Assembly (NCBI RefSeq): GCF_014649035.1
Contig: NZ_BMSG01000014.1
Location: forward strand, 62,001 to 126,000
Reading direction: 5' to 3'
Source: Streptomyces sindenensis
Lineage (GTDB): Bacteria > Actinomycetota > Actinomycetes > Streptomycetales > Streptomycetaceae
DNA length: 64,000 nt
The notes under the pieces: model-generated
The model's input: only the letters and a program-made list of their open reading frames with translations
What the model was told of the DNA's origin: nothing
Databases searched by the model: none
Part shown: positions 42,230-51,081 of the stretch, piece after piece
How positions within the stretch are numbered: the first letter of the stretch is position 1
Layout: each line of letters begins with the position of its first letter
Translations under genes and position numbers: made by a program

Positions 42230-43201
42230 TCAGGAACGGTTGCGCATCAGTGACAGATCGGACTCCGGCAACCATGCCCCGGACGGCCGGACCAGCCATC
42301 CCTCGGCAAGGGCCAACTGGTCAGTAGCGTTGCGCAGCGCGTCCACGCCGGGATGCCGCAACCCCTTCCGCCAGACCAGCGACACCGGCGAAAGCGGAAC
42401 CGGGTCGACGAGCGGGCGCAGCACGGTCCCGGGCAGCGGCGGGAAGTCGACGACAGCGAGCACGGGGTACCCGCCCTTCTCCATGACCCGCTGGAATTCG
42501 GCCACACCCACGGCGAGCGGAACGGGCGGGGCCATCACGATGCCCCACTCGGCGAACAGCGACGCGGCGAGGTCGGTCCACTCCCGGGTCCGCTCATTGC
42601 CGGCCCCCGCGTAGACGGTCTCGCCGGACAGCTCGGCCAGGGCGACGGTCTCGCGTTCGGCGAGGGGATGGGACAGCGGCAGCATCAGGGCCATCGGCTC
42701 GTACCGCACAGGGTGCGTGGAGAGCCCCGCCCGCACGGCGCGGGCCAGCCCTGCGGCCCGGCCGAAGGAGGCGTCGAGCCGGCCGGCCAGGATCTCGGCG
42801 GCGGCCCAGGTGAGCCCGGACTCGAAGCGGGCCATCAGCTCGCACTCGGGCGCCAGCTCACGGGCGCGCCCCAGCACCCGGGCGGCGGTGGCCCCGTCGC
42901 TGTTCAGGTCCACGAGCAGCGGCCGGGCGGGCGCGCCGCTGAAGGCCCCGGCGAGTTCGGTGTGCGCGTCGAGCACCCGGCGGGCGTACGGCAGCAGACG
43001 TTCGCCGTCCGGGGTGAGGGCGACCTGCCGGGTGGTGCGGACGAACAGTTCGGCGCCCAGTTCGCGCTCCAGCCGCCGGATGTCCCGGCTCAGCGCCTGC
43101 TGCGCGACGAAGAGCCGGGCGGCGGCCCGGGTGAAGTGCAGTTCGTCGGCGACGGCGAGGAAGGCGCGCAGGAGTCGGGGGTCGGTGTCGGCGGGAGGCA
43201 C
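42230..43201 (-). CDS. LysR-family transcriptional regulator
   Basis: The protein has 323 residues. The winged HTH (about 8–66) contains LLRAFLAVADELHFTRAAAR and LSRDIRRLERELGAELF; the effector-binding domain runs from about 90 to 300. It is divergent from an MFS gene, with a palindromic T-N11-A type site between them (43228–43250), so it likely controls that exporter and itself. The ligand is unknown. Confidence 0.92.
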   Translation of the reverse strand: MPPADTDPRLLRAFLAVADELHFTRAAARLFVAQQALSRDIRRLERELGAELFVRTTRQVALTPDGERLLPYARRVLDAHTELAGAFSGAPARPLLVDLNSDGATAARVLGRARELAPECELMARFESGLTWAAAEILAGRLDASFGRAAGLARAVRAGLSTHPVRYEPMALMLPLSHPLAERETVALAELSGETVYAGAGNERTREWTDLAASLFAEWGIVMAPPVPLAVGVAEFQRVMEKGGYPVLAVVDFPPLPGTVLRPLVDPVPLSPVSLVWRKGLRHPGVDALRNATDQLALAEGWLVRPSGAWLPESDLSLMRNRS

Positions 43202-43227
43202 GCCGCGAATCTACCGCGTGCGACCAC

Positions 43228-43250
43228 ATTCACAACACGTGCGCGTGAAT
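43228..43250. promoter_or_regulatory. LysR-type operator ATTCAC-N11-GTGAAT
   Basis: The arms are perfectly complementary and spaced by 11 bases, the LysR-box architecture. It lies 27 bases before the lysR start and 55 bases before the MFS start, in the only AT-rich patch of the gap. Confidence 0.7.
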
Positions 43251-43304
43251 TGCTCCGCAGAAGGTGTTGGACCGGGACGGCGGGGCACGGCGAGCCTGGT
43301 CCGT

Positions 43305-44630
43305 ATGCCGATATCCCCTGCCGCCCGTCCCCAGACCGCATTCCGGCCCGACCGGGCCTCCGTTCCCCTTCTCGCCGTATCCGGCGGGCAACTGGTCGCG
43401 GCTCCGCGCCCCGCGCCGACGAGCGCCGCGCCCCGGCGGGCGCGGTCGTCGTCGAATCCGTACCTCCGGCTGCTGGCGACGCCCGGGGCCCGCGCCTTCA
43501 CGGCGGGCAACCTCATCGCCCGGCTGCCGATGGGGATGCTCAGCGTCAGCGCGGTCATCATGATCGCCGGGTCCCGGGGCTCGTACGCCCTCGCCGGGGC
43601 CGTCACCGCGACCGGGCTGGCGGCGACGGCGGTCGTCGCGCCGTTCACCGCCCGGCTGGTGGACCGCTTCGGACAGGCGCGCGTCGCCGTGCCCGCCACC
43701 GCGCTCGCCGTACTGGGATCGCTGGCCCTGGTGCTGTGCGTGCACCACGACGCCCCGGCCTGGACGCTGTTCGCCGCGTACGCCGCGACCGCGACGACCC
43801 CGAACACCGGCGGGATGTCGCGGGCCCGCTGGGCGCATCTGCACCGGGGCGATCCGGCGGCCCTGCACACCGCGAACTCCTTCGAGCAGGCCGCCGACGA
43901 GCTGTGCTTCATGCTGGGCCCGGTGCTGGCCGCGACGCTCTGCGGGGCGCTGTTCCCGGAGGCGGGCACGCTGGTGGGGGCGGTGCTCCTGATGACCGGC
44001 GTCCTGATCTTCGCCGCCCAGCGCGCCACGGAACCGCCCGTCACCCCGCGTACGAGGGCGGTGGCCTCGCCGCTGCGCACGCCGGGGATGCCCGCACTGC
44101 TGGCGGTGTTCCTCGCCACGGGGGCGGTGTTCGGGTCGCTGGAGGTGGTCTCCATCGCGCATGCCGGGGGCGCGATCCTGGCGCTCCAGGCGGCGGGCTC
44201 GTGCGCGGCCGGCCTGCTCTACGGTTCGCTGCGGCCCACCCGGAACGTCCACCTCCGGCTGCTGCTGTGCCTGGCCGCGATGACCGCCCTGATGTCCCTG
44301 CCGCTGCTGGCCGCCACCGGGTCGGCCCCCCTGCCGGTCCTGGCCCTCTGCCTGCTGCTGGCGGGGGCGGCGACCGCGCCGACGATGGTCACGGGCATGA
44401 CGCTGGTCCAGCGGGCCACGCGCCCGGAGCAGTTGAACGAGGGCATGACGCTCGCGGTGACCGCACTGCTGGGCGGGGTCGCGGCCGGGGCCGCGGTGGG
44501 CGGCTGGCTGGTCGAGCACGCGGGCACGGCGCCCGGCTACGCGGCCCCGATGTCGGCGGCGGCCCTCGCGCTGGCCATCGCGGCCGCGGGCCGACGAAGG
44601 CCGGACCGCACCCCGGCGCGGGCCTGTTGA
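43305..44630 (+). CDS. MFS transporter controlled by divergent LysR
   Basis: From ATG 43305 the protein has 441 residues, with a 55-residue soluble N-terminus and about 12 helices. ARLVDRFGQARVAVP after helix 2 is MFS motif A-like. NTGGMSRARWAHL and EQAADELCFMLGPVL resemble the YbfB/AraJ-like Streptomyces MFS group by recall. The frame extends upstream over the lysR gene but without homology. The substrate is unknown; local LysR control suggests inducible efflux. Confidence 0.85.
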   Translation: MPISPAARPQTAFRPDRASVPLLAVSGGQLVAAPRPAPTSAAPRRARSSSNPYLRLLATPGARAFTAGNLIARLPMGMLSVSAVIMIAGSRGSYALAGAVTATGLAATAVVAPFTARLVDRFGQARVAVPATALAVLGSLALVLCVHHDAPAWTLFAAYAATATTPNTGGMSRARWAHLHRGDPAALHTANSFEQAADELCFMLGPVLAATLCGALFPEAGTLVGAVLLMTGVLIFAAQRATEPPVTPRTRAVASPLRTPGMPALLAVFLATGAVFGSLEVVSIAHAGGAILALQAAGSCAAGLLYGSLRPTRNVHLRLLLCLAAMTALMSLPLLAATGSAPLPVLALCLLLAGAATAPTMVTGMTLVQRATRPEQLNEGMTLAVTALLGGVAAGAAVGGWLVEHAGTAPGYAAPMSAAALALAIAAAGRRRPDRTPARAC

Positions 44631-44695
44631 CGGATCCGCACGGGCGGCCCCCGGAGCGTCCGGCCGCTGTCACGGGCCGCCCCTACAGTGACCCG

Positions 44696-45571
44696 ATGGC
44701 CGCCACGAAGAGAAGCCCGAAGAGCCCGGTGGACGTCGAGCCCGGTGCGGTGTTCGCGTTCCGCACGTCGCCGCTCCACCCCGGCTCCCCGCCCGGGACC
44801 GGGCGCTTCGGCGCACTCGCGGTCGTCGCGCGGACGCCGGAGGTGATCGTGGTGGCCGTCTTCGACGGGGTGTGGGACCGGGTGCCCGCGCTGGAGGAGG
44901 TACGGGAACACCGGGTGCTGCGGCGTCGGCGGTTCGCGCACACGGGGCGTCCTGCGGTCTTCGCGTGCGGGGTGGACGACCCGACCGGGCTGACCGGCCT
45001 CACCGCGCTGGGCACCGCCCCGCTCACCGCCGAGCAGACGAAGCCGGCCGCTCCCTACCTCTCTCCCCGGAGCGTCGGCACATCGTTCTCCACCCTCGCC
45101 CTGGCCGACAGCGATGTGGAGGGCGAGTGGCGCTGGGCTCACGACCGGGAGGCACTGCTGCGGGAGCAGGAGGCGGTCGAGGAGCGGCGGAGGCTTGCGG
45201 CGGAGGCGGAGAAGGAGCGGTACGCGGACCGGCTGGCGGCACTCACCTGGGAGCAGCTCCTGTCCGAGACCCCGTTCGAACGGTGGACGCCGTCGCCGCC
45301 GTTTCCCCCGGCCGCGTTCCGGCGGGCGGCCGTACGGCGGGTGCACCGGGCCTGCCGGGAGCTGCGGGACCTGGGGCCCGAGCCCCGGAAGCCCGCCGCA
45401 CGGAAGGTGCTGAAGTCGCTGGTGCAGTGGTTCAACACCGCCGACCGGGCGGCGGGCTGGGGCATCGAGACGGAGGAGCGCGAGGACATCAGCCTCGTCC
45501 TGGAAGAGCTGGCGCATGTCGCCGGGCACCCGTCGCTCGTCATGGAGGCCGACGCCTGGCGTGAGTGGTGA
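44696..45571 (+). CDS. Hypothetical protein, possibly leaderless
   Basis: The 291-residue protein was not recognised. The N-terminal ~100 residues are beta-rich (FAFRTSPLHPGSPPGTGRFG, VIVVAVFDGVWDRVP), the middle is a charged helix with EALLREQEAVEERRRLAAEA (about 145–175), and the C-terminal part is alpha-helical with conserved-looking WEQLLSETPFERWTPSPPFPP. No signal or membrane segment. TACAGT at 44683–44688 sits 8 bases before the ATG and there is no Shine-Dalgarno, so the mRNA may be leaderless. It converges on the tmRNA terminator. Confidence 0.75.
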   Translation: MAATKRSPKSPVDVEPGAVFAFRTSPLHPGSPPGTGRFGALAVVARTPEVIVVAVFDGVWDRVPALEEVREHRVLRRRRFAHTGRPAVFACGVDDPTGLTGLTALGTAPLTAEQTKPAAPYLSPRSVGTSFSTLALADSDVEGEWRWAHDREALLREQEAVEERRRLAAEAEKERYADRLAALTWEQLLSETPFERWTPSPPFPPAAFRRAAVRRVHRACRELRDLGPEPRKPAARKVLKSLVQWFNTADRAAGWGIETEEREDISLVLEELAHVAGHPSLVMEADAWREW

Positions 45572-45598
45572 GCGGGCGCGGCGCGGAGGCGTGAAAAA

Positions 45599-45634
45599 GC
45601 CGCTGCCCCGCGAGCGAACTCGCGGGGCAGCGGC
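45599..45634. terminator. tmRNA terminator
   Basis: GCCGCTGCCCCGCGAG (45599–45614) pairs perfectly with 45619–45634 across a CGAA loop. On the minus strand it is followed by five T residues, a textbook intrinsic terminator 15 bases past the tmRNA 3' end; it also serves the convergent gene. Confidence 0.93.
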
Positions 45635-45648
45635 CTACATGGGAATTG

Positions 45649-46032
45649 TGGAGATGGCGGGAATCGAACCCGCGTCCAACGGTGCGGAACCAGGGCTTCT
45701 CCGAGTGCAGTTCGCTGCGCTTTTCTCGGCCCCGGAGGTCACGCGAACAAGCCTCCGACAGGCCCAGCCACTGTTTGATTTCCTTCTCGGCCCCGTGGCC
45801 GGACCGAGAAGTTTAGATCCCTAGCTGATGCCAGGATCCGGGTCGGGATCACCCCCGGGCTGACACTCCGCAGAGTCTTCGCTAGCTGCTAATTAGGCAG
45901 CGAGGGCGAAGGCGGAGGAATCGCGCTTGGAATTGGCGATTATTGTTTGCGACATATGGTTTACGAGATCATTGCCGCTTCCTCGACTCGCTTCCCCTGC
46001 TTCGACATCCGCTGTCGAAACCGATCATCCCC
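45649..46032 (-). ncRNA. ssrA: Transfer-messenger RNA (tmRNA)
   Basis: The RNA is about 384 bases. The 5' end GGGGATGATCGGTTTCGACA and the 3' T-arm GACGCGGGTTCGATTCCCGC pair through an acceptor stem (GGGGATG with CATCTCC). The tag reading frame lies at 45893–45937 and reads ANSKRDSSAFALAA followed by TAA, ending in the protease-recognised ALAA. CCA is not encoded. With SmpB, whose gene is directly upstream, it rescues stalled ribosomes. The 3' end abuts a strong terminator. Confidence 0.96.
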
Positions 46033-46130
46033 ATGTGGTGTTTTCAAAACGCGCACCTTCGCTGAGGTGCACGGCCCATCGTACGTGACCAACGCCGGAC
46101 GATGCCAGCGTATTCCCCGTGAGGGGGTGC

Positions 46131-46619
46131 TCAGGCGCTGCGCTGCCGGCGGCGGGCCGCCGCGATGGCGCGGTTCGTCTCCCGCGTGTCCTGCTTCTCG
46201 CGGAGCGTCTGCCGCTTGTCGTACTCCTTCTTGCCCTTGGCGAGCGCGATCTCGACCTTGACCCGGCCGTCCTTGAAGTACAGCGCGAGCGGCACGATGG
46301 TGTGGCCCGTCTCCTGCGACTTCGACTCCAGCTTGTCGATCTCGGCCCGGTGCAGCAGCAGCTTGCGCTTCCGCTTGGCCGCGTGGTTGGTCCAGGTGCC
46401 CTGGACGTACTCGGGGACGTGGATGTTGTGGAGCCACGCCTCGTGGTCGTCGATCTGCACGAAGCCGTCGACCAGGGAGGCCCGTCCCATGCGCAGGGAC
46501 TTGACCTCCGTCCCCATGAGGACGAGGCCGCACTCGTAGGTGTCGAGGATCGTGTAGTCGTGCCGCGCCTTCTTGTTCTGCGCGATCATCTTGCGCCCGG
46601 TGTCTTTTTCCTTCGCCAT
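46131..46619 (-). CDS. smpB: SsrA-binding protein SmpB
   Basis: The protein has 162 residues. Hallmarks are NKKARHDYTILDTYECGLVL, GTEVKSLR, HAAKRKRKLLLHRAEI and the basic C-terminal tail that enters the ribosomal decoding site. ATG at 46619. The gene lies 98 bases upstream of ssrA on the same strand and 18 bases after the S41 protease gene. Confidence 0.97.
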   Translation of the reverse strand: MAKEKDTGRKMIAQNKKARHDYTILDTYECGLVLMGTEVKSLRMGRASLVDGFVQIDDHEAWLHNIHVPEYVQGTWTNHAAKRKRKLLLHRAEIDKLESKSQETGHTIVPLALYFKDGRVKVEIALAKGKKEYDKRQTLREKQDTRETNRAIAAARRRQRSA

Positions 46620-46637
46620 AGTGCGGTCATTTTCGCA

Positions 46638-47825
46638 CTACGACCCACCCCCGAGGCCACTCAATACCGTCTCGGCCCGCTGCTGGGCCCGCTCCCCCAC
46701 CACCAGGTCGGGGGTGATGCCCCTGCCGTCGACGTTCCGGCCGCCCGGGGTGCGGTAGTGGCCGACGGTCAGCTCGGCCACCGAGCCGCCCGGGAGCCTG
46801 CTGGGCATCTGCACGGAGCCCTTGCCGAAGGTGGGCGAACCGACGGTGACCGCGCGGCCCCGGTCCTGGAGGGCGCCGGTCAGCAGTTCGGCGGCGCTCA
46901 TCGTGCCGCCGTCGACCAGGACGACGACCGGCCGCTCCGTGTCGCCGCCCGGATCGGCGTAGAGCGCGTGCTGGTCCCCGCGCACGTCGTACGTGGCGAC
47001 CAGGCCGCCGTCCAGGAAGGCGGAGGCGGCGACCACGGCCTCGGTGACGAGTCCGCCGGAGTTGGCGCGCAGATCGAGGAGTATCCCCGCCCCGTCGGGG
47101 GCGTCCCGGACCGCGTCCCGGACGTCGGCCCCCGCGCCCTTGGTGAAGGCGGCGACCTTGACCAGGACCGCCGAGGAGGGCTCGTCGCCCAGCCGCCGCA
47201 CGGTGACCGCCTCGGTGGTCAGCCGGGCCCGCTCCAGGGTCTCGGTCCAGCTGCGGCCCTTCCGGACGAGCCCGAGCTCCACCCGGCTGCCCTCGGCCGC
47301 TCCCGTACCGTCGCCGCGCAGTAACGCGACGACCTCCGCGACGGGACGTCTGCCGATCGCGCGGCCGTCCAGGGTGCGCAGCAGGTCGCCGGTGCGGATG
47401 CCGGCCCGGTCGGCGGGGCCGCCGGGCTGGACGCGGGAGACGGCGACGTCACCGCGGCCGGTGCGCCGGGCGGAGAGCCCGACGCCGGTGTAGGTGCCGT
47501 CGAGCGCCTGCTCGAACTCCTCGTACTCCCGCTGGTCGTAGACGGCGCCCCAGCGGTCCCCGCTGCGGCTGACGACCTCCTCGGCGGCGTCCTTCACGGA
47601 CTTGCCGTCGGCCTCGGCCTCGGCTGCGGCGTCCTCGATCTCGTCGTGGTCGACCGGGGCGACGGTGGAGGAGACGGCGCGGGTCTGCGGACCGGGCCCG
47701 GGCTCGGGTTCCTGCGGCAGCGAACCGGTCGCGGCAGCGGTGGCGAGAGCGCACCCGAAGACCAATGTCAGGGCCGCCCCGCGGCGGAGACCGCGGGGCC
47801 CGAAGCGTGGAGCGGAGCCCGACAT
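46638..47825 (-). CDS. S41-family C-terminal processing protease, membrane-anchored
   Basis: From ATG 47825 the protein has 395 residues (a longer frame to 47897 runs through the ftsX terminator and is rejected). One N-terminal helix (ALTLVFGCALATAAATG) anchors it outside the membrane. A helical segment with AAAEAEADGKSVKDAAEE precedes the PDZ domain (about 130–210; GVGLSARRTG, VQPGGPADRAGIRTGDLL). The catalytic domain follows with Ser in GGTMSAAELLTG and Lys in SPTFGKGSVQ, the CtpA dyad. Placed between ftsX and smpB, it may process envelope proteins. Confidence 0.9.
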   Translation of the reverse strand: MSGSAPRFGPRGLRRGAALTLVFGCALATAAATGSLPQEPEPGPGPQTRAVSSTVAPVDHDEIEDAAAEAEADGKSVKDAAEEVVSRSGDRWGAVYDQREYEEFEQALDGTYTGVGLSARRTGRGDVAVSRVQPGGPADRAGIRTGDLLRTLDGRAIGRRPVAEVVALLRGDGTGAAEGSRVELGLVRKGRSWTETLERARLTTEAVTVRRLGDEPSSAVLVKVAAFTKGAGADVRDAVRDAPDGAGILLDLRANSGGLVTEAVVAASAFLDGGLVATYDVRGDQHALYADPGGDTERPVVVLVDGGTMSAAELLTGALQDRGRAVTVGSPTFGKGSVQMPSRLPGGSVAELTVGHYRTPGGRNVDGRGITPDLVVGERAQQRAETVLSGLGGGS

Positions 47826-47845
47826 GGCGACGAGTCTAGGACAAA

Positions 47846-47887
47846 CCCCCTGGGGCGCACGGGCGATCGCCTGTGCGCCCCAGGGGG
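47846..47887. terminator. Terminator after ftsX
   Basis: CCCCCTGGGGCGCAC (47846–47860) pairs perfectly with 47873–47887, and the loop itself contains GGCGATCGCC. It begins 7 bases past the ftsX stop on the minus strand and ends before the protease start. Confidence 0.85.
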
Positions 47888-47893
47888 CACATG

Positions 47894-48811
47894 TCACACC
47901 TTCAGGTACTTGCGCAACGCGAAGAGAGCGGCGACGGCGGGCATCAGCAGACCGATCGCGAGCACCAGCGGAAGCTTGGTCAGGACGGCGTCCCAGCCGA
48001 TGAAGTTGATGAGGTTCAGCTTCTCCTGGAGGGCGAGGCCGCCGTCGATCAGGAAGTACCGGCCACCGAGCAGCATGGCGCAGGCCAGCACGCCGCCGAT
48101 CAGACCGGCGACGGCCGCCTCCATGATGAAGGGGGCCTGGATGTAGAAGCCGGAGGCCCCGACGAGGCGCATGATGCCCGTCTCACGTCTCCGGCTGAAC
48201 GCGGAGACGCGCACGGTGTTGACGATCAGGATCAGCGCGATGACGAGCATCAGGATCATCACGTAGATCGCGACGACGTTCATGCCGTTCATCAGCTCGA
48301 AGAGGTTGTCGAGGATGGACCGTTGGTCCTGGACGGACTGCACCCCGTCCCGCCCGGCGAAGGCCGTCGCGACGACCTTGTACTTCTGCGGGTCGTCCAG
48401 CTTCACGCGGAACGACTCCTGCATCTGGTCGGGCGTGATGTTGCCCGCCATCGGGGAGTCGCCGAACTGCTCCTGGTAGTGCTTGTACGCCTCGTCGACC
48501 GTCTCGAAGTGGACCGTCTCGACGGCGTCCATCTTCTCCAGATCGGCCTTGATCTCCGCCTTCTGCTCCTTGGTGACAGCCCCCTTGGCGCACTTGGGCA
48601 TGTCCTTGGCGTCGTTCTTGTTGCAGAGGAAGATCGAGACGTTGACCTTGTCGTACCAGTAGTCCTTCATCGTGCTGACCTGCTCGCGCATCAGCAGCGC
48701 GCCGCCGAACAGGGCGAGCGAGAGGGCGACGGAGACCACGACCGCGAAGGTCATCGTGAGGTTGCGGCGGAGACCGACGCCGATCTCCGACAGGACGAAC
48801 TGGGCGCGCAT
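47894..48811 (-). CDS. ftsX: Cell division protein FtsX
   Basis: The protein has 305 residues. A cytoplasmic N-terminus (MRAQFVLSEIGVGLRRNLTM) precedes helix 1, a large extracellular loop (about 50–170) and three more helices with the FtsX/MacB-type core. The loop has two Cys (FLCNKND, PKCAKG). FtsEX transmits ATP hydrolysis to cell-wall hydrolases. It starts 54 bases after ftsE. Confidence 0.96.
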   Translation of the reverse strand: MRAQFVLSEIGVGLRRNLTMTFAVVVSVALSLALFGGALLMREQVSTMKDYWYDKVNVSIFLCNKNDAKDMPKCAKGAVTKEQKAEIKADLEKMDAVETVHFETVDEAYKHYQEQFGDSPMAGNITPDQMQESFRVKLDDPQKYKVVATAFAGRDGVQSVQDQRSILDNLFELMNGMNVVAIYVMILMLVIALILIVNTVRVSAFSRRRETGIMRLVGASGFYIQAPFIMEAAVAGLIGGVLACAMLLGGRYFLIDGGLALQEKLNLINFIGWDAVLTKLPLVLAIGLLMPAVAALFALRKYLKV

Positions 48812-48865
48812 GGCGTCCTTTCAGTACTCGATGCTCGAAATGCACGAAGGGCCGGGGCCCCTCGG

Positions 48866-49555
48866 TCAGTGCTGGTAGCCGTAGACGCCGCGTGCCTGGT
48901 CGCGTACGAGACGGCCCTGCTCGAGCTCGATGACGCGCTTGCGCATCTGGTCGACGATGTTCTGGTCGTGGGTCGCCATGATCACGGTGGTGCCGGTCCG
49001 GTTGATCCGGTCCAGCAGCTTCATGATGCCCACCGAGGTCTGCGGGTCGAGGTTGCCGGTCGGCTCGTCCGCGATCAGCAGCATGGGGCGGTTGACGAAG
49101 GCGCGGGCGATGGCCACACGCTGCTGCTCACCGCCGGAGAGCTCGCCGGGCATCCGCTCCTCCTTGCCGCCGAGGCCGACGAGGTCGAGGACCTGCGGCA
49201 CGGCCTTGCGGATCTCGCCGCGCGGCTTGCCGATGACCTCCTGCGCGAAGGCCACGTTCTCCGCGACCGTCTTGTTGGGCAGCAGGCGGAAGTCCTGGAA
49301 GACCGTCCCCAGCTGGCGGCGCATCTGCGGCACCTTCCAGTTGGACAGCCGCGCGAGGTCCTTGCCGAGCACATGGACCATGCCCGTGCTGGCCCGCTCC
49401 TCGCGCAGGATCAGTCGCATGAAGGTCGACTTGCCGGAGCCGGAGGACCCCACCAGGAAGACGAACTCACCCTTCTCGATGTCCAGCGAGACATCGCGCA
49501 GAGCCGGTCGGGTCTGCTTCGGGTAGGTCTTGGAGACGTTGTCGAATCGGATCAC
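48866..49555 (-). CDS. ftsE: Cell division ATP-binding protein FtsE
   Basis: The protein has 229 residues. Walker A is GSSGSGKST, the signature LSGGEQQRVAIARAFV and Walker B LLIADEPTGNLD are intact. MIRFDNVSKTYPKQTRPALR opens the ABC domain. ATG at 49555. It energises FtsX at the division site. Confidence 0.97.
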   Translation of the reverse strand: MIRFDNVSKTYPKQTRPALRDVSLDIEKGEFVFLVGSSGSGKSTFMRLILREERASTGMVHVLGKDLARLSNWKVPQMRRQLGTVFQDFRLLPNKTVAENVAFAQEVIGKPRGEIRKAVPQVLDLVGLGGKEERMPGELSGGEQQRVAIARAFVNRPMLLIADEPTGNLDPQTSVGIMKLLDRINRTGTTVIMATHDQNIVDQMRKRVIELEQGRLVRDQARGVYGYQH

Positions 49556-49815
49556 GGATGCACCACGGTCGGCCGGGAGTAGGTGAGCGTGACCATACGC
49601 GAACCGGGCTCACGCGTGCAGGCGGCGTCCGGCAATGGGTGTTATATGGCGAATCGCCCCATGGTACGAAACGGGTCGTGCCGGACCTTGTCCGGCGGGC
49701 CGCGCCGAAATCGCCGCGAGCTGGCACAGTGGTGGGGGGAACGGTTGCGTTTCCGTGAGCGTTGTGCGGAGAGAAAGCAGGCAAGCGGCTCCGCCGCGCG
49801 GGAGGAGGAATGCGC

Positions 49816-50013
49816 ATGACCTATGACCGACTGGTGTGCGCGAACTGCGCGGCGCCCGTGAGCGAGGGCCGTTGCAGCGTCTGCCGTGCCGTGCGGCAGC
49901 AGATGCTGGAGGAGCAGGGCCAGGGCCCGCTGGCCGGGATGAGCCCGGCGATGCTGATCGCCCTGATGGTGGTGCTGCTGGCGGCGCTCGCGCTGCTGGC
50001 GCAGGCGGCCTGA
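49816..50013 (+). CDS. Small zinc-ribbon membrane protein, 65 aa
   Basis: From ATG 49816, seven bases after GGAGGAGG, the protein has 65 residues; the in-frame ATG at 49810 is too close to the ribosome site. Two CxxC pairs (LVCANCAAPV and GRCSVCRAV) form a zinc ribbon, then a short helix and one membrane segment (MLIALMVVLLAALALLAQAA) end the protein. It is divergent from ftsE and unrecognised; a metal-dependent membrane adaptor is a guess. Confidence 0.8.
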   Translation: MTYDRLVCANCAAPVSEGRCSVCRAVRQQMLEEQGQGPLAGMSPAMLIALMVVLLAALALLAQAA

Positions 50014-50107
50014 TCAGACCTCGCGCGGCCCTCGGGGCCGCCCCTCACCGCCCCGTCGGGGCGCACAGACGTATGCGTACGCCCGCCTGAGCGGTTCGGG
50101 CACGCGA

Positions 50108-50147
50108 GAAGGGCCCGGGAGGCGTCGTACGCCCTCCCGGGCCCTTC
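50108..50147. terminator. Terminator between converging genes
   Basis: GAAGGGCCCGGGAG (50108–50121) pairs with CTCCCGGGCCCTTC (50134–50147) across a 12-base loop. It serves the 65-residue gene on the plus strand and the LAETG protein gene on the minus strand. Confidence 0.85.
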
Positions 50148-50199
50148 GTCATGCCGTGGCGCGCCGTGTACGGGCCCGGTCCTCGGGCCCGCGACGGAC

Positions 50200-51081
50200 C
50201 TAGGCGACCGTGCGGCCGCCGCCGACCAGGCGCGGCAGGATGCGGAAGCCGATGCCGCCCGCGATCATCGTCGCGGCACCGATGACCAGGAAGGTCGTCT
50301 CGGCCGCACCGGTCTCGGCGAGCTCTTCCTTGCCCTTGCTCTGCTCGACCGGCTTGTTGCCGACACTGTCGGTGTCGGTGTTGTCGGTGCACTCGGCGCC
50401 GTCGAGGTCGACGGTGCAGCCGGTGTCGTCGCCACCGGTGGTGGAGCCGCCGGTCGTGGAGCCGCCGGTGGTGCCACCCTGGTCGCCGCCGGAGGTGCCG
50501 GTACCGCCGGTGCTGCCGGTGTTGCCGGTCGAACCCGTGGTGCCGGTGGTGCCGGTGGTACCCGAGGTGCTGGTCTCACCGGTGGTTTCACCCGTGGTGG
50601 TCTCGCCGGTCGTCGAGGTCTCGCCCGTGGTGGACGTCTCGCCGGTGGTCTCGCCGGTGGTGGTCTCACCCGTGGTCGAGGTCTCGCCGGTGGTCTCACC
50701 GGTCGTGGTCTCGCCCGTGGTGGTCTCACCGGTCGTCGAGGTCTCACCCGTGGTGGACGTCTCGCCGGTGGTCTCGCCGGTGGTGGTCTCACCCGTGGTC
50801 GAGGTCTCGCCGGTGGTCTCACCGGTCGTGGTCTCGCCCGTGGTGGTCTCACCGGTCGTCTCACCCGTGGACGTCTCACCCGGGTCGACCCCGCCCGCTT
50901 CGCCGCCTTCGGTGGTGCCGTCGGTGTCGTTCTCGCCCACCTGCACCTGGACGTCCACAACGCCGGTGTCGACGCCGATCTCCAGCGCCTGCGCCGCGCC
51001 GGCCGCAGTCAGCGAGGCACCCGCGGCAATAACCGCACCAGCGGCTATCCGCGCGACGCGAACACGCGTCTTCTTCGTCAT
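50200..51081 (-). CDS. LAETG-anchored surface protein with TGETT repeats
   Basis: The protein has 293 residues. A signal peptide (RVARIAAGAVIAAGASLTAAG, cleavage about residue 32) is followed by a short acidic segment, then about 100 residues of TTGET/STTGET repeats and a Gly/Thr/Ser-rich linker. A small CTVDLDGAEC segment could form a disulfide loop. The C-terminal sorting signal is LAETG (254–258), a hydrophobic helix and a basic tail, matching the LAXTG specificity of Streptomyces class E sortases. No sortase gene is adjacent. The repeat tract should extend it beyond the wall, and Thr-rich repeats may be glycosylated. Confidence 0.9.
   Translation of the reverse strand: MTKKTRVRVARIAAGAVIAAGASLTAAGAAQALEIGVDTGVVDVQVQVGENDTDGTTEGGEAGGVDPGETSTGETTGETTTGETTTGETTGETSTTGETTTGETTGETSTTGETSTTGETTTGETTTGETTGETSTTGETTTGETTGETSTTGETSTTGETTTGETTGETSTSGTTGTTGTTGSTGNTGSTGGTGTSGGDQGGTTGGSTTGGSTTGGDDTGCTVDLDGAECTDNTDTDSVGNKPVEQSKGKEELAETGAAETTFLVIGAATMIAGGIGFRILPRLVGGGRTVA

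Noticed and set aside
42353..43304. Long plus-strand open frame across the lysR gene continuing into later genes
   Set aside because: It results from the GC-rich third positions of the opposite-strand gene; only the portion from 44696 has protein-like features.
50580..50880. CRISPR-like regular repeats
   Set aside because: They are in-frame coding repeats (TGETT) with no spacers and no cas genes.
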